64,000 nucleotides of DNA, from assembly GCF_002836205.1 (NCBI RefSeq), contig NZ_PJBE01000013.1, forward strand, positions 1-64,000. Direction: 5' to 3'. This document shows, piece by piece, positions 17,189-26,232 of the stretch. The position numbers were made by a program, and so were the translations under genes. The stretch comes from Shewanella sp. Choline-02u-19. GTDB lineage: Bacteria > Pseudomonadota > Gammaproteobacteria > Enterobacterales > Shewanellaceae. Within the stretch, counting starts at the first letter, position 1; the number at the start of each line of letters is the position of its first letter. The notes under the pieces were generated by a model. That model did no database searches. It saw only the letters and a list, made by a program, of their open reading frames with translations, and was not told where the DNA came from.

Positions 17189-17689
17189 ATGAGTGAACAA
17201 AGTACTGAGTTACTTTCGCTTTACGAGGCACTAATTCAACAAATAAAAACGCAATACAGTGACGATAACTCTCTGACTGTAAAGAGTTTATATAGTCAGA
17301 CTCAGACCTGTAAAGAATACTTGGCTATTAAACAGCAAGCAAAGGCTGAAGAGTTAGCTTTAGTTGAACAATTTTTAAAACGTGATATCGCCAGTTTCCT
17401 ACAAGAGAGAAACGCTAAAGATCTGAGTCATAGTCCAACAATGATCACGGTTGAAAATACGTTATGGCATTGGCTCAGTGAAATTACTGACAGAAGCCAG
17501 ATTGAATGGCATGAGGTGGCACAAGATTTTAAGCATCACGGCTATTATGTATCGGGCGAAATAGTTGGCCAAGGAACCATGGTATGCACGGCTTGTGGCC
17601 ATGAATCGAAAATCGAATTCCCAGGGGTTCTATCTGATTGTACTGAGTGTGATAACGGCGAGTTTACTCGTGAAGCATTAGCACCTTAG
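17189..17689 (+). CDS. ybeL: YbeL-like zinc-ribbon protein (DUF1451)
   Basis: A 166-residue soluble protein with a helical N-terminal half and a C-terminal zinc ribbon formed by CTACGHE and CTECDNGEF (two CxxC pairs near residues 132 and 152). It matches the DUF1451/YbeL family. Next to leuS but divergent from it, as in E. coli. Its function is unknown; the ribbon suggests binding to nucleic acid or protein. A good ribosome site (AAGGAG) precedes the ATG. A hairpin with stem CCGCATTG/CAATGCGG follows at 17733-17757 but without a T run. Confidence 0.88.
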   Translation: MSEQSTELLSLYEALIQQIKTQYSDDNSLTVKSLYSQTQTCKEYLAIKQQAKAEELALVEQFLKRDIASFLQERNAKDLSHSPTMITVENTLWHWLSEITDRSQIEWHEVAQDFKHHGYYVSGEIVGQGTMVCTACGHESKIEFPGVLSDCTECDNGEFTREALAP

Positions 17690-17837
17690 CTCAATACCGT
17701 GGTCATTTTGAATGTTTTTTACGCTTATTAATCCGCATTGCTTAAATAACAATGCGGTCCTTCAATATTTACTTCTGCTTATTTACTTGTTTTCTATCCT
17801 AAAGTTACATTCCATATACTTTTTTACCACAAATCAC

Positions 17838-17865
17838 TAAAGCTACCCGTGAACGCAGCCGATGT
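17838..17865 (+). promoter_or_regulatory. sigma28 (FliA)-like promoter of the chemoreceptor gene
   Basis: TAAAGCTA (17838-17845), a 12-nt spacer and GCCGATGT (17858-17865). The FliA consensus is TAAAGTTT, 11 nt, GCCGATAA. It stands about 115 bp before a chemoreceptor gene, the class of gene this sigma factor controls. Confidence 0.5.
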
Positions 17866-17982
17866 TAATAACAGTAATAGATGATATTCATTTCTGGTCA
17901 ATCATATGGAGATGTTCGACTGGGTCGTTGTAGATGCAAGCTTTAGATTCGAGTAAAGCATCGGTAGTTTTTGGGGATTAGC

Positions 17983-19848
17983 ATGAAGTTTGTACATAAA
18001 ATTGTTATTAGCGCGAGTCTGATCTTGCTCTTGTCGCTAGGGAGCTTATCGAGCTACCAGTATTTCCAAGTTAAACAGCAGATAAATGATCAGGTCAGTC
18101 TGAGTGTGGCTGAGTTGGTCGATTCGATGAAAAATAATATAGAAGCTGTTATGGCCGAAAAAGCAGATCTTACTCGTTTTGCTGCTTCTCTATTCGAGTC
18201 AGACCTCTCGGATGAACATTTTCAGCAAGTGTTAGGTCAGCCTGTCATTAAGCAACATTTTATCTTAGCGGGTATGGGGCTGGAGTCGGGGCATTTCATC
18301 GGCAATGAAGCGAGCTGGCAACCGCAAAACTATGATCCTCGCAAGCGAATGTGGTATCAAGAGGCGAAACAAAAAGGGCGACAATTATTTACCGAGCCCT
18401 ATGCTGACGCTAGCACTGGAGAGATCTTAGTGTCTGTGGCTGCACCTCTGTTTAAAAATGGTCAGTTTGAGGGAGCTATGTTTGCGGATATCAGTCTTAA
18501 AGCGTTAGCGGATATTAGTAACAAAGCGAACTTATTCGGTGCGGGTTATGCCTTTATTGTAGGCAACAACGGCGACTTTATTGCCTACCCAGATGCGAGT
18601 ATGAATGGACGTCCTATGAGTCAGGTATTCGGGGAACAATTGGATGTGACTCAGAAAACTAGCCACATCAACATCGATGGTAAAATACATACTGTTATTT
18701 TTAACCCGTTATCCGGCTTAGATTGGAGTTTGGGTATCGTACTAGATGAACAGGTTATCTATGCCGCTGCTGACAAGTTGCGTGGTGACGCTATCTTCTA
18801 TTCCTTGTTAGCTCTGGTCGTGGCGACGTTGCTGATGGCCGGTCTCATCAGACATCTAATGAAACCATTGGGAATATTGAACGAAGCGATGAAAGGCGTG
18901 GCATCTGGCGAAGGGGATTTGACACGACGCTTGAGCACTGAATCTGACGTTGAGTTCGCGAGTTTAGCCAGCAGTTTTAATAGTTTTGTTATCAAATTGC
19001 AAGACTTGATCCAGCAGGTAAAGGTCATTGGTGGTGAAGTTGCTATTGGGACTGAAATGACCGCAGAAGGCGCTAAATCGGCTTCTCGTGCGATGGGACA
19101 GCAGACGCAGGAGATCGAGCAACTTGCAACGGCAATGCATGAAATGGCGGTAACTGCATCGGAAGTGGCTGGAAATGCGCAGAGCGCAGCATCCGCTGTT
19201 CAGCAAGCCGATGCTGCCGTCAATGATGGTGCAGCGGCAGTGAATCAAACAACGGATTCCATTGATCATCTGTCAGAACAAATTATGCAAGCTAGCGAAG
19301 CTGTAAAAGAGTTAGAAGCAGACACTGTTAGTATCGAATCTATACTTGGCGTCATCAATGAAATCGCGGGTCAAACAAACTTATTGGCACTGAATGCCGC
19401 AATTGAGGCTGCTAGAGCCGGTGAATCGGGCCGCGGTTTTGCCGTGGTTGCTGATGAGGTTCGTAACTTGGCAGCGCGTACTCAAGAGTCCACATCGGAA
19501 ATTAAGGACAAAATAGAGAAGTTACAGTCAGGAGTCGCTACGGTTGTTAATGTGATGGATGAAAGCCGTGGCACCACCCAAACCACGGTAGAAAAGGCAT
19601 TGATGGCAAATGATACCCTGAAAGAGATCCGCAAGAGTATTCAGGATATTACCGACATGAATCTTCAGATAGCCAGTGCTGCAGAGGAGCAGAGCCAGGT
19701 TGCTGAAGAGATGAATAAAAATACGTCTAACATTAAAGATCTAACCATGGAGGTGGCTGATAACGCCACACAGGCTAATGCAGCCATGGTGACTCAGATG
19801 AAGCAGGTTAAGCAACAAGAAGCCCTGCTGAACCAGTTTATTGTCTAA
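17983..19848 (+). CDS. methyl-accepting chemotaxis protein with dCache sensor
   Basis: A membrane chemoreceptor of about 621 residues. Layout: membrane helix 1 (residues 5-25), periplasmic double-Cache domain (to about 270), helix 2 (FYSLLALVVATLLMAGLI), HAMP, then the signalling hairpin with EIAGQTNLLALNAAIEAARA and GESGRGFAVVADEVRNLA. The sensor contains Y-x-x-x-x-R-x-W-Y (YDPRKRMWY), then YAD and FAD. These positions resemble the reported amino-acid-binding dCache signature, so an amino-acid ligand is a reasonable inference. No C-terminal CheR/CheB pentapeptide. The ATG at 17983 follows GGGGATT; a frame four codons longer starts at TTG. It has its own promoter and terminator. Confidence 0.93.
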   Translation: MKFVHKIVISASLILLLSLGSLSSYQYFQVKQQINDQVSLSVAELVDSMKNNIEAVMAEKADLTRFAASLFESDLSDEHFQQVLGQPVIKQHFILAGMGLESGHFIGNEASWQPQNYDPRKRMWYQEAKQKGRQLFTEPYADASTGEILVSVAAPLFKNGQFEGAMFADISLKALADISNKANLFGAGYAFIVGNNGDFIAYPDASMNGRPMSQVFGEQLDVTQKTSHINIDGKIHTVIFNPLSGLDWSLGIVLDEQVIYAAADKLRGDAIFYSLLALVVATLLMAGLIRHLMKPLGILNEAMKGVASGEGDLTRRLSTESDVEFASLASSFNSFVIKLQDLIQQVKVIGGEVAIGTEMTAEGAKSASRAMGQQTQEIEQLATAMHEMAVTASEVAGNAQSAASAVQQADAAVNDGAAAVNQTTDSIDHLSEQIMQASEAVKELEADTVSIESILGVINEIAGQTNLLALNAAIEAARAGESGRGFAVVADEVRNLAARTQESTSEIKDKIEKLQSGVATVVNVMDESRGTTQTTVEKALMANDTLKEIRKSIQDITDMNLQIASAAEEQSQVAEEMNKNTSNIKDLTMEVADNATQANAAMVTQMKQVKQQEALLNQFIV

Positions 19849-19880
19849 CGTTATTTTTAGTGAGTAGAGCAGATAGCAAA

Positions 19881-19907
19881 ATACCCGTTTATAACGGGTA
19901 TTTTTTT
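19881..19907 (+). terminator. terminator of the chemoreceptor gene
   Basis: Stem ATACCCGTT/AACGGGTAT with loop TAT and a run of seven T. Confidence 0.85.
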
Positions 19908-19931
19908 ATCTCATATTTTTACATATTGAGG

Positions 19932-21488
19932 TTATTTAGCCTTCGTAAATCCGTTTGTCTTTAACTTTCTTATTGATACTAAACCGAATAGAAGAGCTGA
20001 AAGTAATAGCACCGGCCATTGGCCGAAGAGGGTGAAGAGTGTATGGCCTTTAACCAATGGAATATCTGCTGTTAACACACCGGCTTCGAACTGGGGGAGC
20101 TGGTGGGTGATATCGCCTTTTTCATTGACGACAGCAGTCACGCCGTTATTGGTGGCGCGGACCAAAGGTCTGCCAAGCTCAACCGAACGCATTTGAGCTA
20201 TTTCCATGTGTTGTAACGGTCCGTTTGAAGTGCCAAACCAAGCATCATTAGAGACCGTTAACAGTAAGTCAGTCTGCTCATTTACGTTGGCTCTTAACTG
20301 CTCAGGAAATGCAATTTCATAGCAAATTGCTGGTGTAATCTGGTGTCCGACGGCATTTAAGTTATCTTGCAAATAATCACCACGATTAAAGGATGACATC
20401 GGCAAATTAAACAAGGGTGCTATAGGGCGTAACAGTGACTCAAATGGGACAAATTCGCCGATAGGTAACAAGTGGTGCTTTCTAAATTCATTCTTCTCTT
20501 CACCATAGTAATCGCCTTTGTCTTGTTGTTTTGCATCATAATTCCCTAAAACAATCAGTGAATTATAGTAGCTGTTACCACGCTGACTGATAATCCCAGT
20601 AATAATGGCACTGTTATTTAAATTAGCCGCTTGATTGGCATTATAAAGAAAATCTTTGACCATGTGTTCGGGGGCCGGAATGGCCGCTTCTGGCCAGACG
20701 ATGAGATCTGCTGAAAACTCTGGCCGAGATAAGTCCATATACTTGAGCATTGTTGGCCACAGTGCGTCGGGCTCCCACTTCATACTCTGGGGAATATTAC
20801 CTTGGACAAGTGCAACGCTGAGACTTTCGCCTTTTGACTCAACCGTGGAGGTATAGGGCGCAATAAACGTGAGCACTGCAGCTACAGGCACAATAATGAG
20901 TGCACTGCGCCAGCGTTTAACCATACCAAGCGCCAATGCGCCGGCCAGTAAAGCCACGATAAAACTTAAGCTCAAAGTCCCCGTCATCGAGGCAATGGGC
21001 TTCAGTGGTCCTTGTGTTTGACTATAACCCGCCCAAAGCCATGGGAAGCCAGTGAGTACCCAGCCCCTAGCCCATTCCGTTAATGTCCAAAGCGCAGGGA
21101 ACAACATTAAGTTACGGCTGATACTGGTTTTAGGGGCTATTTTTTGCAGTAAATAGCCGGTTAGCGCTGGATAGATTGCTAAATAAAGTGCCAATAGCGC
21201 CATCAAACTCATCGATGCAATTAGCGGTATACCACCATAGGTGTCCATACTGACATGCACCCAGCTAATACCAACACAAAAGCAACCAAAGCCGAAACTT
21301 AGCCAGTAATGTAATCCTTGTTTTGCGGATAAACCGGCACTTTGATGCAGGGCAAATGCCATCGCAACGATGTAAAGTGGCCAAATAGAGTAGGGGGCAA
21401 AAGCAAGCGCTGTCATGGCGCCAGCCGCAAAGGCTAGCACCAATCTCAGATAGGAATGATGGGCGAATGCCCGTAATTTACTCAGCAT
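19932..21488 (-). CDS. lnt: apolipoprotein N-acyltransferase
   Basis: A 518-residue inner-membrane enzyme adding the third acyl chain to lipoproteins. About seven N-terminal membrane segments are followed by a periplasmic nitrilase-like domain with the Glu-Lys-Cys triad visible in VWPEAAIPAPE, FRKHHLLPIGEFVPFE and AICYEIAFPE. It is last in the leftward phoH-ybeY-corC-lnt operon. It completes maturation of the many lipoproteins in this window (RlpA, LptE, LolB, YajG and the surface cytochrome). Confidence 0.96.
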   Translation of the reverse strand: MLSKLRAFAHHSYLRLVLAFAAGAMTALAFAPYSIWPLYIVAMAFALHQSAGLSAKQGLHYWLSFGFGCFCVGISWVHVSMDTYGGIPLIASMSLMALLALYLAIYPALTGYLLQKIAPKTSISRNLMLFPALWTLTEWARGWVLTGFPWLWAGYSQTQGPLKPIASMTGTLSLSFIVALLAGALALGMVKRWRSALIIVPVAAVLTFIAPYTSTVESKGESLSVALVQGNIPQSMKWEPDALWPTMLKYMDLSRPEFSADLIVWPEAAIPAPEHMVKDFLYNANQAANLNNSAIITGIISQRGNSYYNSLIVLGNYDAKQQDKGDYYGEEKNEFRKHHLLPIGEFVPFESLLRPIAPLFNLPMSSFNRGDYLQDNLNAVGHQITPAICYEIAFPEQLRANVNEQTDLLLTVSNDAWFGTSNGPLQHMEIAQMRSVELGRPLVRATNNGVTAVVNEKGDITHQLPQFEAGVLTADIPLVKGHTLFTLFGQWPVLLLSALLFGLVSIRKLKTNGFTKAK

Positions 21489-21526
21489 ACAGCCTCATCA
21501 TTGGGCGCTGTTAAGGGAGCCGATTG

Positions 21527-22402
21527 CTAGGCAACGCTCTCTTTAGCAGCTGGATCGGGAAATTTTACGCGTAATTGGATTAATCTACGGGTATCTGCGT
21601 TGACGACTTTAAACTCAATGCCTTTAATCATGACATTTTCATCACGTTCAGGCAGGTGCCCAAAAGCATGAGAAACTAAGCCACCCACGGTATCAAACTC
21701 TTCATCACTGAATTGAGTGCTAAACGCGTCATTAAAGTCATCTATCGGCGTTAATGCTTTGACCATATAGACTTGTTTTGAGATTTGTTTGATTTCAGTC
21801 TCTTCAGCTGAGTCATGATCAAATTCATCTTCAATATCACCAACAATCTCTTCGAGAATGTCTTCAATTGTCACTAAACCTGACACTCCACCGTATTCAT
21901 CGACGACGATCGCCATATGATAACGTTGAGAACGAAACTCTTTTAACAATACGTCGACCCGTTTACTTTCCGGAACGACCACTGCTGGGCGGATAACTTG
22001 CCCAAGTTCAAAAGGCTTTTCATTGTTCTTAAAGCCATACTGAAGTAGATCTTTAGCGAGTAAAATACCCTCGATATGATCTTTGTCTTCATTGACTACT
22101 GGAAAGCGGGAGTGTGCTGAGCCAATAACGGTAGAGAGTAGTTCTTCTACTGTGTTGTCTATTTGAAGTGCGACGATTTGCGCGCGTGGGATCATGATGT
22201 CCCGCACTCGAAGATCGGAGACTTCCAATACACCTTTAATCATTTCACGCGTGTCTTCGCTGATCACTTCACGTAGTTCTGCACCGTGAATGACCTCAAC
22301 CAATTCTTCGCGACTTTTGGGTTCGCCCTGGAATAACTGACTTACTTTTTCCAACCAGCCTTTCTTGGAGGCGTTGGTACTCGGGGGGATATCGTCACTC
22401 AT
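21527..22402 (-). CDS. corC: CorC/YbeX CBS-domain transporter-associated protein
   Basis: A 291-residue cytosolic protein with two CBS domains (VRDIMIPRAQIVALQ and then PESKRVDVLLKEFRSQRYHM-type segments), the linking EDILEEIVGDIEDEFD, and a C-terminal CorC_HlyC transporter-associated domain. YbeX is linked in the literature to magnesium/cobalt efflux and to ribosome integrity. It lies between ybeY and lnt, the conserved order. Confidence 0.94.
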   Translation of the reverse strand: MSDDIPPSTNASKKGWLEKVSQLFQGEPKSREELVEVIHGAELREVISEDTREMIKGVLEVSDLRVRDIMIPRAQIVALQIDNTVEELLSTVIGSAHSRFPVVNEDKDHIEGILLAKDLLQYGFKNNEKPFELGQVIRPAVVVPESKRVDVLLKEFRSQRYHMAIVVDEYGGVSGLVTIEDILEEIVGDIEDEFDHDSAEETEIKQISKQVYMVKALTPIDDFNDAFSTQFSDEEFDTVGGLVSHAFGHLPERDENVMIKGIEFKVVNADTRRLIQLRVKFPDPAAKESVA

Positions 22403-22429
22403 AGTGTTTTATTGACTCTTTCGAGTCAA

Positions 22430-22900
22430 TTATTGCTCCTCATAAGGGTTGTTATAACCAAGGCTTTCAATCAGTTGGGTCTCTAATGACTCCATCTCTT
22501 CAGCCTCTATATTGTCTATATGATCATACCCTAGCAGATGGAGGCAACCATGTACAACCATGTGCGCCCAATGTGCGGTAAGGGGTTTGTTTTGATCAAT
22601 TGCTTCTTGCTCTACCACAGCTGCACAGACAACTAAATCGCCCAGTAGTGGCAGTTCTATGCCGGGTGGAGCTTCAAACGGGAAAGAGAGCACATTGGTG
22701 GGCTTATCTTTTCCGCGATAGGTGTTATTTAGCATCTGGCTTTCTGCAGAATCGACAATTCTTATGGTTAATTCTACGTGGTCCATACTACTTCTGAGTG
22801 CTGTTTTCACCCAAAGTTCCAGCTCTTGTGCTGAAGGAAGTGCAACGGCATCAACTGCAATTTGCAGATCGAGATCTACACTTGTTGGTGCATTAGTCAT
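22430..22900 (-). CDS. ybeY: endoribonuclease YbeY
   Basis: A 156-residue single-strand endoribonuclease acting in 16S rRNA 3' maturation and ribosome quality control. The metal-binding motif HMVVHGCLHLLGYDH (H-x3-H-x5-H) is intact near residue 116, and RGKDKPTNVLSFPFE is the other conserved block. The start overlaps the phoH stop by eight bases. Confidence 0.96.
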   Translation of the reverse strand: MTNAPTSVDLDLQIAVDAVALPSAQELELWVKTALRSSMDHVELTIRIVDSAESQMLNNTYRGKDKPTNVLSFPFEAPPGIELPLLGDLVVCAAVVEQEAIDQNKPLTAHWAHMVVHGCLHLLGYDHIDNIEAEEMESLETQLIESLGYNNPYEEQ

Positions 22901-23933
22901 GATTGGGTGTTTCCTGTAGCTGATATTGGCTATCTTTATTGCCTTTACTTGTCTGGCTCTTTAGCTCATAGGCTTCATAGGCTTCAACAATTCTGGCCAC
23001 AATAGGATGACGAACGACGTCTTTGGCTTGGAAGAAGTTAAAGCTAATTTCGCTGACATCGCCTAACACTTCAATTGAATGACGCAGACCTGATTTTTGA
23101 TGTTTCGGCAGATCTATCTGAGTGATGTCACCAGTGATAACCGCACGAGAGTTAAATCCTATACGGGTTAAAAACATCTTCATCTGTTCAACTGTAGTGT
23201 TTTGGCTTTCATCAAGAATGATAAAAGCATCGTTTAAGGTGCGTCCGCGCATATAAGCCAGTGGCGCAACCTCAATGACATTACGTTCTAATAGGCGCTC
23301 AACTTTTTCAAAGCCCATCATCTCAAATAGCGCGTCGTACAGTGGTCGTAAATACGGGTCGACCTTTTGACTCAAGTCGCCGGGTAAAAAACCCAGTTTT
23401 TCACCCGCTTCGACGGCTGGACGCGTTAAAAGAATACGGCGAACTTCTTGACGCTCTAGTGCATCAACCGCGGCGGCAACGGCTAAGTATGTTTTTCCGG
23501 TACCCGCGGGGCCAATACCAAAGGTAATATCATGGGAGACAATATTACGCACATAATCACTTTGATTTGGATTCCGTGGCTTAATTACACCACGCTTTGT
23601 TTTGATATAAAGCTCTTTCTCATCGCGAGGCGCTTCCATATCAAATGCGACAGCTTCTTGAATGGCAATATGAACAGTATCAGGTTCTAGATCTGGCGTG
23701 CTGCCTTTAAGAGGCTGAGTTTCAACATACAAGTCTCTGAGTAAGTTATTGGCAGTTAAACAGTTTTTAGGTACGCCGACTATCTGAAAATGATTGTCAC
23801 GATAGCTGATCTCAACACCAATACGGCGCTCTAATTGCTTAATGTTGTCATCAAAAGGACCGCAAAGTGACGCTAGTCTGCGTGTTTCCGCTGGCTCTAA
23901 ATACAGGTTGAGTGTCGTTAACTTATTAGACAA
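22893..23933 (-). CDS. phoH: PhoH-like ATPase (YbeZ)
   Basis: A 346-residue P-loop ATPase of the PhoH/YbeZ family, thought to work with YbeY on RNA. An N-terminal KH-like region precedes the Walker A motif GIGPAGTGKTYLAVAAA (near residue 140) and the Walker B region AFIILDESQNTT. The start is TTG at 23933; GGAGT lies eight bases upstream, and no nearer ATG precedes the conserved region. It follows miaB, but a strong terminator separates the two. Confidence 0.94.
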   Translation of the reverse strand: MSNKLTTLNLYLEPAETRRLASLCGPFDDNIKQLERRIGVEISYRDNHFQIVGVPKNCLTANNLLRDLYVETQPLKGSTPDLEPDTVHIAIQEAVAFDMEAPRDEKELYIKTKRGVIKPRNPNQSDYVRNIVSHDITFGIGPAGTGKTYLAVAAAVDALERQEVRRILLTRPAVEAGEKLGFLPGDLSQKVDPYLRPLYDALFEMMGFEKVERLLERNVIEVAPLAYMRGRTLNDAFIILDESQNTTVEQMKMFLTRIGFNSRAVITGDITQIDLPKHQKSGLRHSIEVLGDVSEISFNFFQAKDVVRHPIVARIVEAYEAYELKSQTSKGNKDSQYQLQETPNHD

Positions 23934-24033
23934 AAAATAACTCCAGATTCAAGAATATTACCGAGCGAGAGCACTCTAGTTTACGAGGCATAATCAATAA
24001 ATGCGAATGGTATTTTTGAATGATTATAGGGAT

Positions 24034-24061
24034 GAAAAAAGCGGCATCTAAGATGCCGCCC
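24034..24061 (-). terminator. terminator between miaB and phoH
   Basis: Stem GCGGCATC/GATGCCGC with a three-base loop; on the minus strand it is followed by six T. It lies just after miaB and about 100 bp before phoH, so phoH-ybeY-corC-lnt need their own promoter or read-through. Confidence 0.8.
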
Positions 24062-24094
24062 TATAAACGTGTTTACCCTTGGTTATCGAGTCTT

Positions 24095-25522
24095 TTAAGA
24101 CGGGGTAAATTGGGTGACACCAATGGCGTCATCTTGCTTATACTTTGCGACGATATCTGATGGACGTAAGTCGCGACGTAAATCCATTTCATCTTCAGCG
24201 CGGACAAATACACCGCGCAATGAGTTGGTGTATACATCAACAATTTCAACGTCAACAAAGCCGCCAATATGCTCGGGCTTACCTTCAAAGTTAACCACGC
24301 GACTGTTTTCAGTACGACCACGCAGTTCCATTGGGTTTTTAACCGATGGCCCTTCAACCAAAATGCGCTGCACTGTACCGACCATGTGGCGGCTATAGCG
24401 CATGGCTTGTTGAGTGATACGATCTTGCAATATGGCTAAGCGCTCTTTTTTCTCTTCCAGTGAGACGTTATCTGGCAGATCGGCAGCGGGTGTACCTGGG
24501 CGTGCGCTGTAAATAAAGCTAAAGCTATGATCAAACTGAATGTCTTCGATGAGTTTCATTGTGTCAGCAAAATCTTGCTTAGATTCACCTGGGAAGCCAA
24601 TGATGAAATCAGAGCTAATCTGAATATCGGGACGCGCTTTACGCAAGCGGCGAATAATAGACTTATATTCGATAGCCATATGGCCACGCTTCATCTGCGT
24701 CAGGATCAAATCTGAGCCAGATTGAACCGGTAGATGCAAGAAGCTCACAAGCTCTGGAGTGTCTTCGTAAACATCAATAATATCTTGGCCGAACTCAATT
24801 GGGTGGCTGGTGGTAAAACGTAGGCGGTCTATGCCATCAATCGCAGCAACGTAGCGTAGTAGTTCTGCAAAGGTACAGATCTCATCATCGTGGGTTGCAC
24901 CGCGATAGGCATTTACGTTCTGGCCGAGCAAATTCACTTCACGTACACCTTGATCAGCCAATTGGGCTATTTCAAGAATGATATCGTCTAATGGACGGCT
25001 GACTTCTTCACCGCGGGTATAAGGTACAACGCAGAAAGAGCAATACTTACTACAACCTTCCATGATGGAAACATAGGCACTAGGGCCGTCAGCACGTGGT
25101 TCGGGGAGGCGATCAAACTTTTCAATCTCAGGGAAACTGACGTCAATAACGACTTTTTTACCCTCTTTAATCTGGTCAATCATTTCTGGTAGACGGTGCA
25201 GTGTTTGTGGGCCGAAAATAAGATCCACACACTGGGCACGGTCTTTAATTGCCTTACCTTCTTGAGATGCTACGCAGCCGCCAACACCAATAATAAGGCC
25301 CGGTTTTTTGTCTTTTAGTGTTTTCCAACGCCCTAGCTGATGAAAAACTTTTTCTTGTGCTTTCTCACGAATAGAACAGGTGTTGAGCAAAAGCACATCG
25401 GCTTCCGTTGCATCATCTGTCAGGGTATAGCCTTCGTATTCGTCGAGAAGATCGGCCATCTTTGATGAGTCGTACTCATTCATTTGACAGCCCCAAGTTT
25501 TAATATGGAGTTTTTTACTCAT
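24095..25522 (-). CDS. miaB: tRNA-2-methylthio-N6-dimethylallyladenosine synthase
   Basis: A 475-residue radical-SAM methylthiotransferase modifying A37 of tRNAs that read codons starting with U. The N-terminal domain has the three cluster cysteines (WGCQMNEYDS, LNTCSIREKA, GGCVASQ). The radical-SAM motif is CSKYCSFC, and a C-terminal TRAM domain includes LVEGPSVKNPMELRGRTENS. Its tRNA substrates include the leucine, tryptophan and similar classes. Divergent from ubiF, as in E. coli, but with one small gene between. Confidence 0.97.
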   Translation of the reverse strand: MSKKLHIKTWGCQMNEYDSSKMADLLDEYEGYTLTDDATEADVLLLNTCSIREKAQEKVFHQLGRWKTLKDKKPGLIIGVGGCVASQEGKAIKDRAQCVDLIFGPQTLHRLPEMIDQIKEGKKVVIDVSFPEIEKFDRLPEPRADGPSAYVSIMEGCSKYCSFCVVPYTRGEEVSRPLDDIILEIAQLADQGVREVNLLGQNVNAYRGATHDDEICTFAELLRYVAAIDGIDRLRFTTSHPIEFGQDIIDVYEDTPELVSFLHLPVQSGSDLILTQMKRGHMAIEYKSIIRRLRKARPDIQISSDFIIGFPGESKQDFADTMKLIEDIQFDHSFSFIYSARPGTPAADLPDNVSLEEKKERLAILQDRITQQAMRYSRHMVGTVQRILVEGPSVKNPMELRGRTENSRVVNFEGKPEHIGGFVDVEIVDVYTNSLRGVFVRAEDEMDLRRDLRPSDIVAKYKQDDAIGVTQFTPS

Positions 25523-25617
25523 CAGTTTGTATCACTCTAGATGCACCGAAAAAATAGCGAAATATTTTAACGCTTATGCGGGCTGCTGGCTAGCATTTAG
25601 CCTATGTTTGAGTGAAA

Positions 25618-25932
25618 TTAATCTGCTGCCTTGATTGCCCTTGTTAAACGTACGGGTATGGTTTTTTGCTGTTCTGTACTAACAGTATTGTCGATAACAC
25701 CTTGTTCTTGAGCCATTTGCAGGCTACTCATACGTGCTTGTATGTGGATGTCAGCACGTAATTGCAGTTTGAACATGCTGAATACATGAGTGGTATATTG
25801 GTAAATAGCATAATCCATTGGACTGCGATAAGTGACGGACATGTGCTCTATATCTTGCTGTGAGTCTGCCGCGATGCTGGCTAATGGGGTGAATAGCGTT
25901 ATTAGTAACGTAGCTAGGGTTAATGATTTCAT
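25618..25932 (-). CDS. small secreted protein of unknown function
   Basis: A protein of about 104 residues, or 109 if the ATG at 25947 is used. It has a clear signal peptide (SLTLATLLITLFTPLASIAA, cut after ALA/AA-type residues) and a mature part of about 80 residues that is mainly helical, with YRSPMDYAIYQYTTHVFSMF and RADIHIQARMSSLQMAQEQG. I recognise no family. The ATG at 25932 has GTGAG upstream at a better distance than the first ATG, whose GAGGA abuts it. Between miaB and ubiF, where E. coli has no such gene. Likely periplasmic. Confidence 0.65.
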   Translation of the reverse strand: MKSLTLATLLITLFTPLASIAADSQQDIEHMSVTYRSPMDYAIYQYTTHVFSMFKLQLRADIHIQARMSSLQMAQEQGVIDNTVSTEQQKTIPVRLTRAIKAAD

Positions 25933-26232
25933 ATTATTCTCACTCATTCCTCAGGGATATATCCATTTGACAATTTGAGTCTATGGTATGGTTTGAATAT
26001 GAGTGTGAATGGTATGTAACCAGTTGTTAATCATTGGCGTCTCAGACACATTTATATACGTTAGAGTGCTCTGAGACATTAAACGACATATTTTGTTTGG
26101 CTTAATTGCATCGTCCTTGCTTAAGAAGCGCTACTTTGATCAATTTTTGCTATGCAAAGGACAAATAGAATCGTTTTTGAGTGTAAACTTCTCCCAATAT
26201 AAGTCGGATCATCTTTCAGGAGTCTAAGGTCT

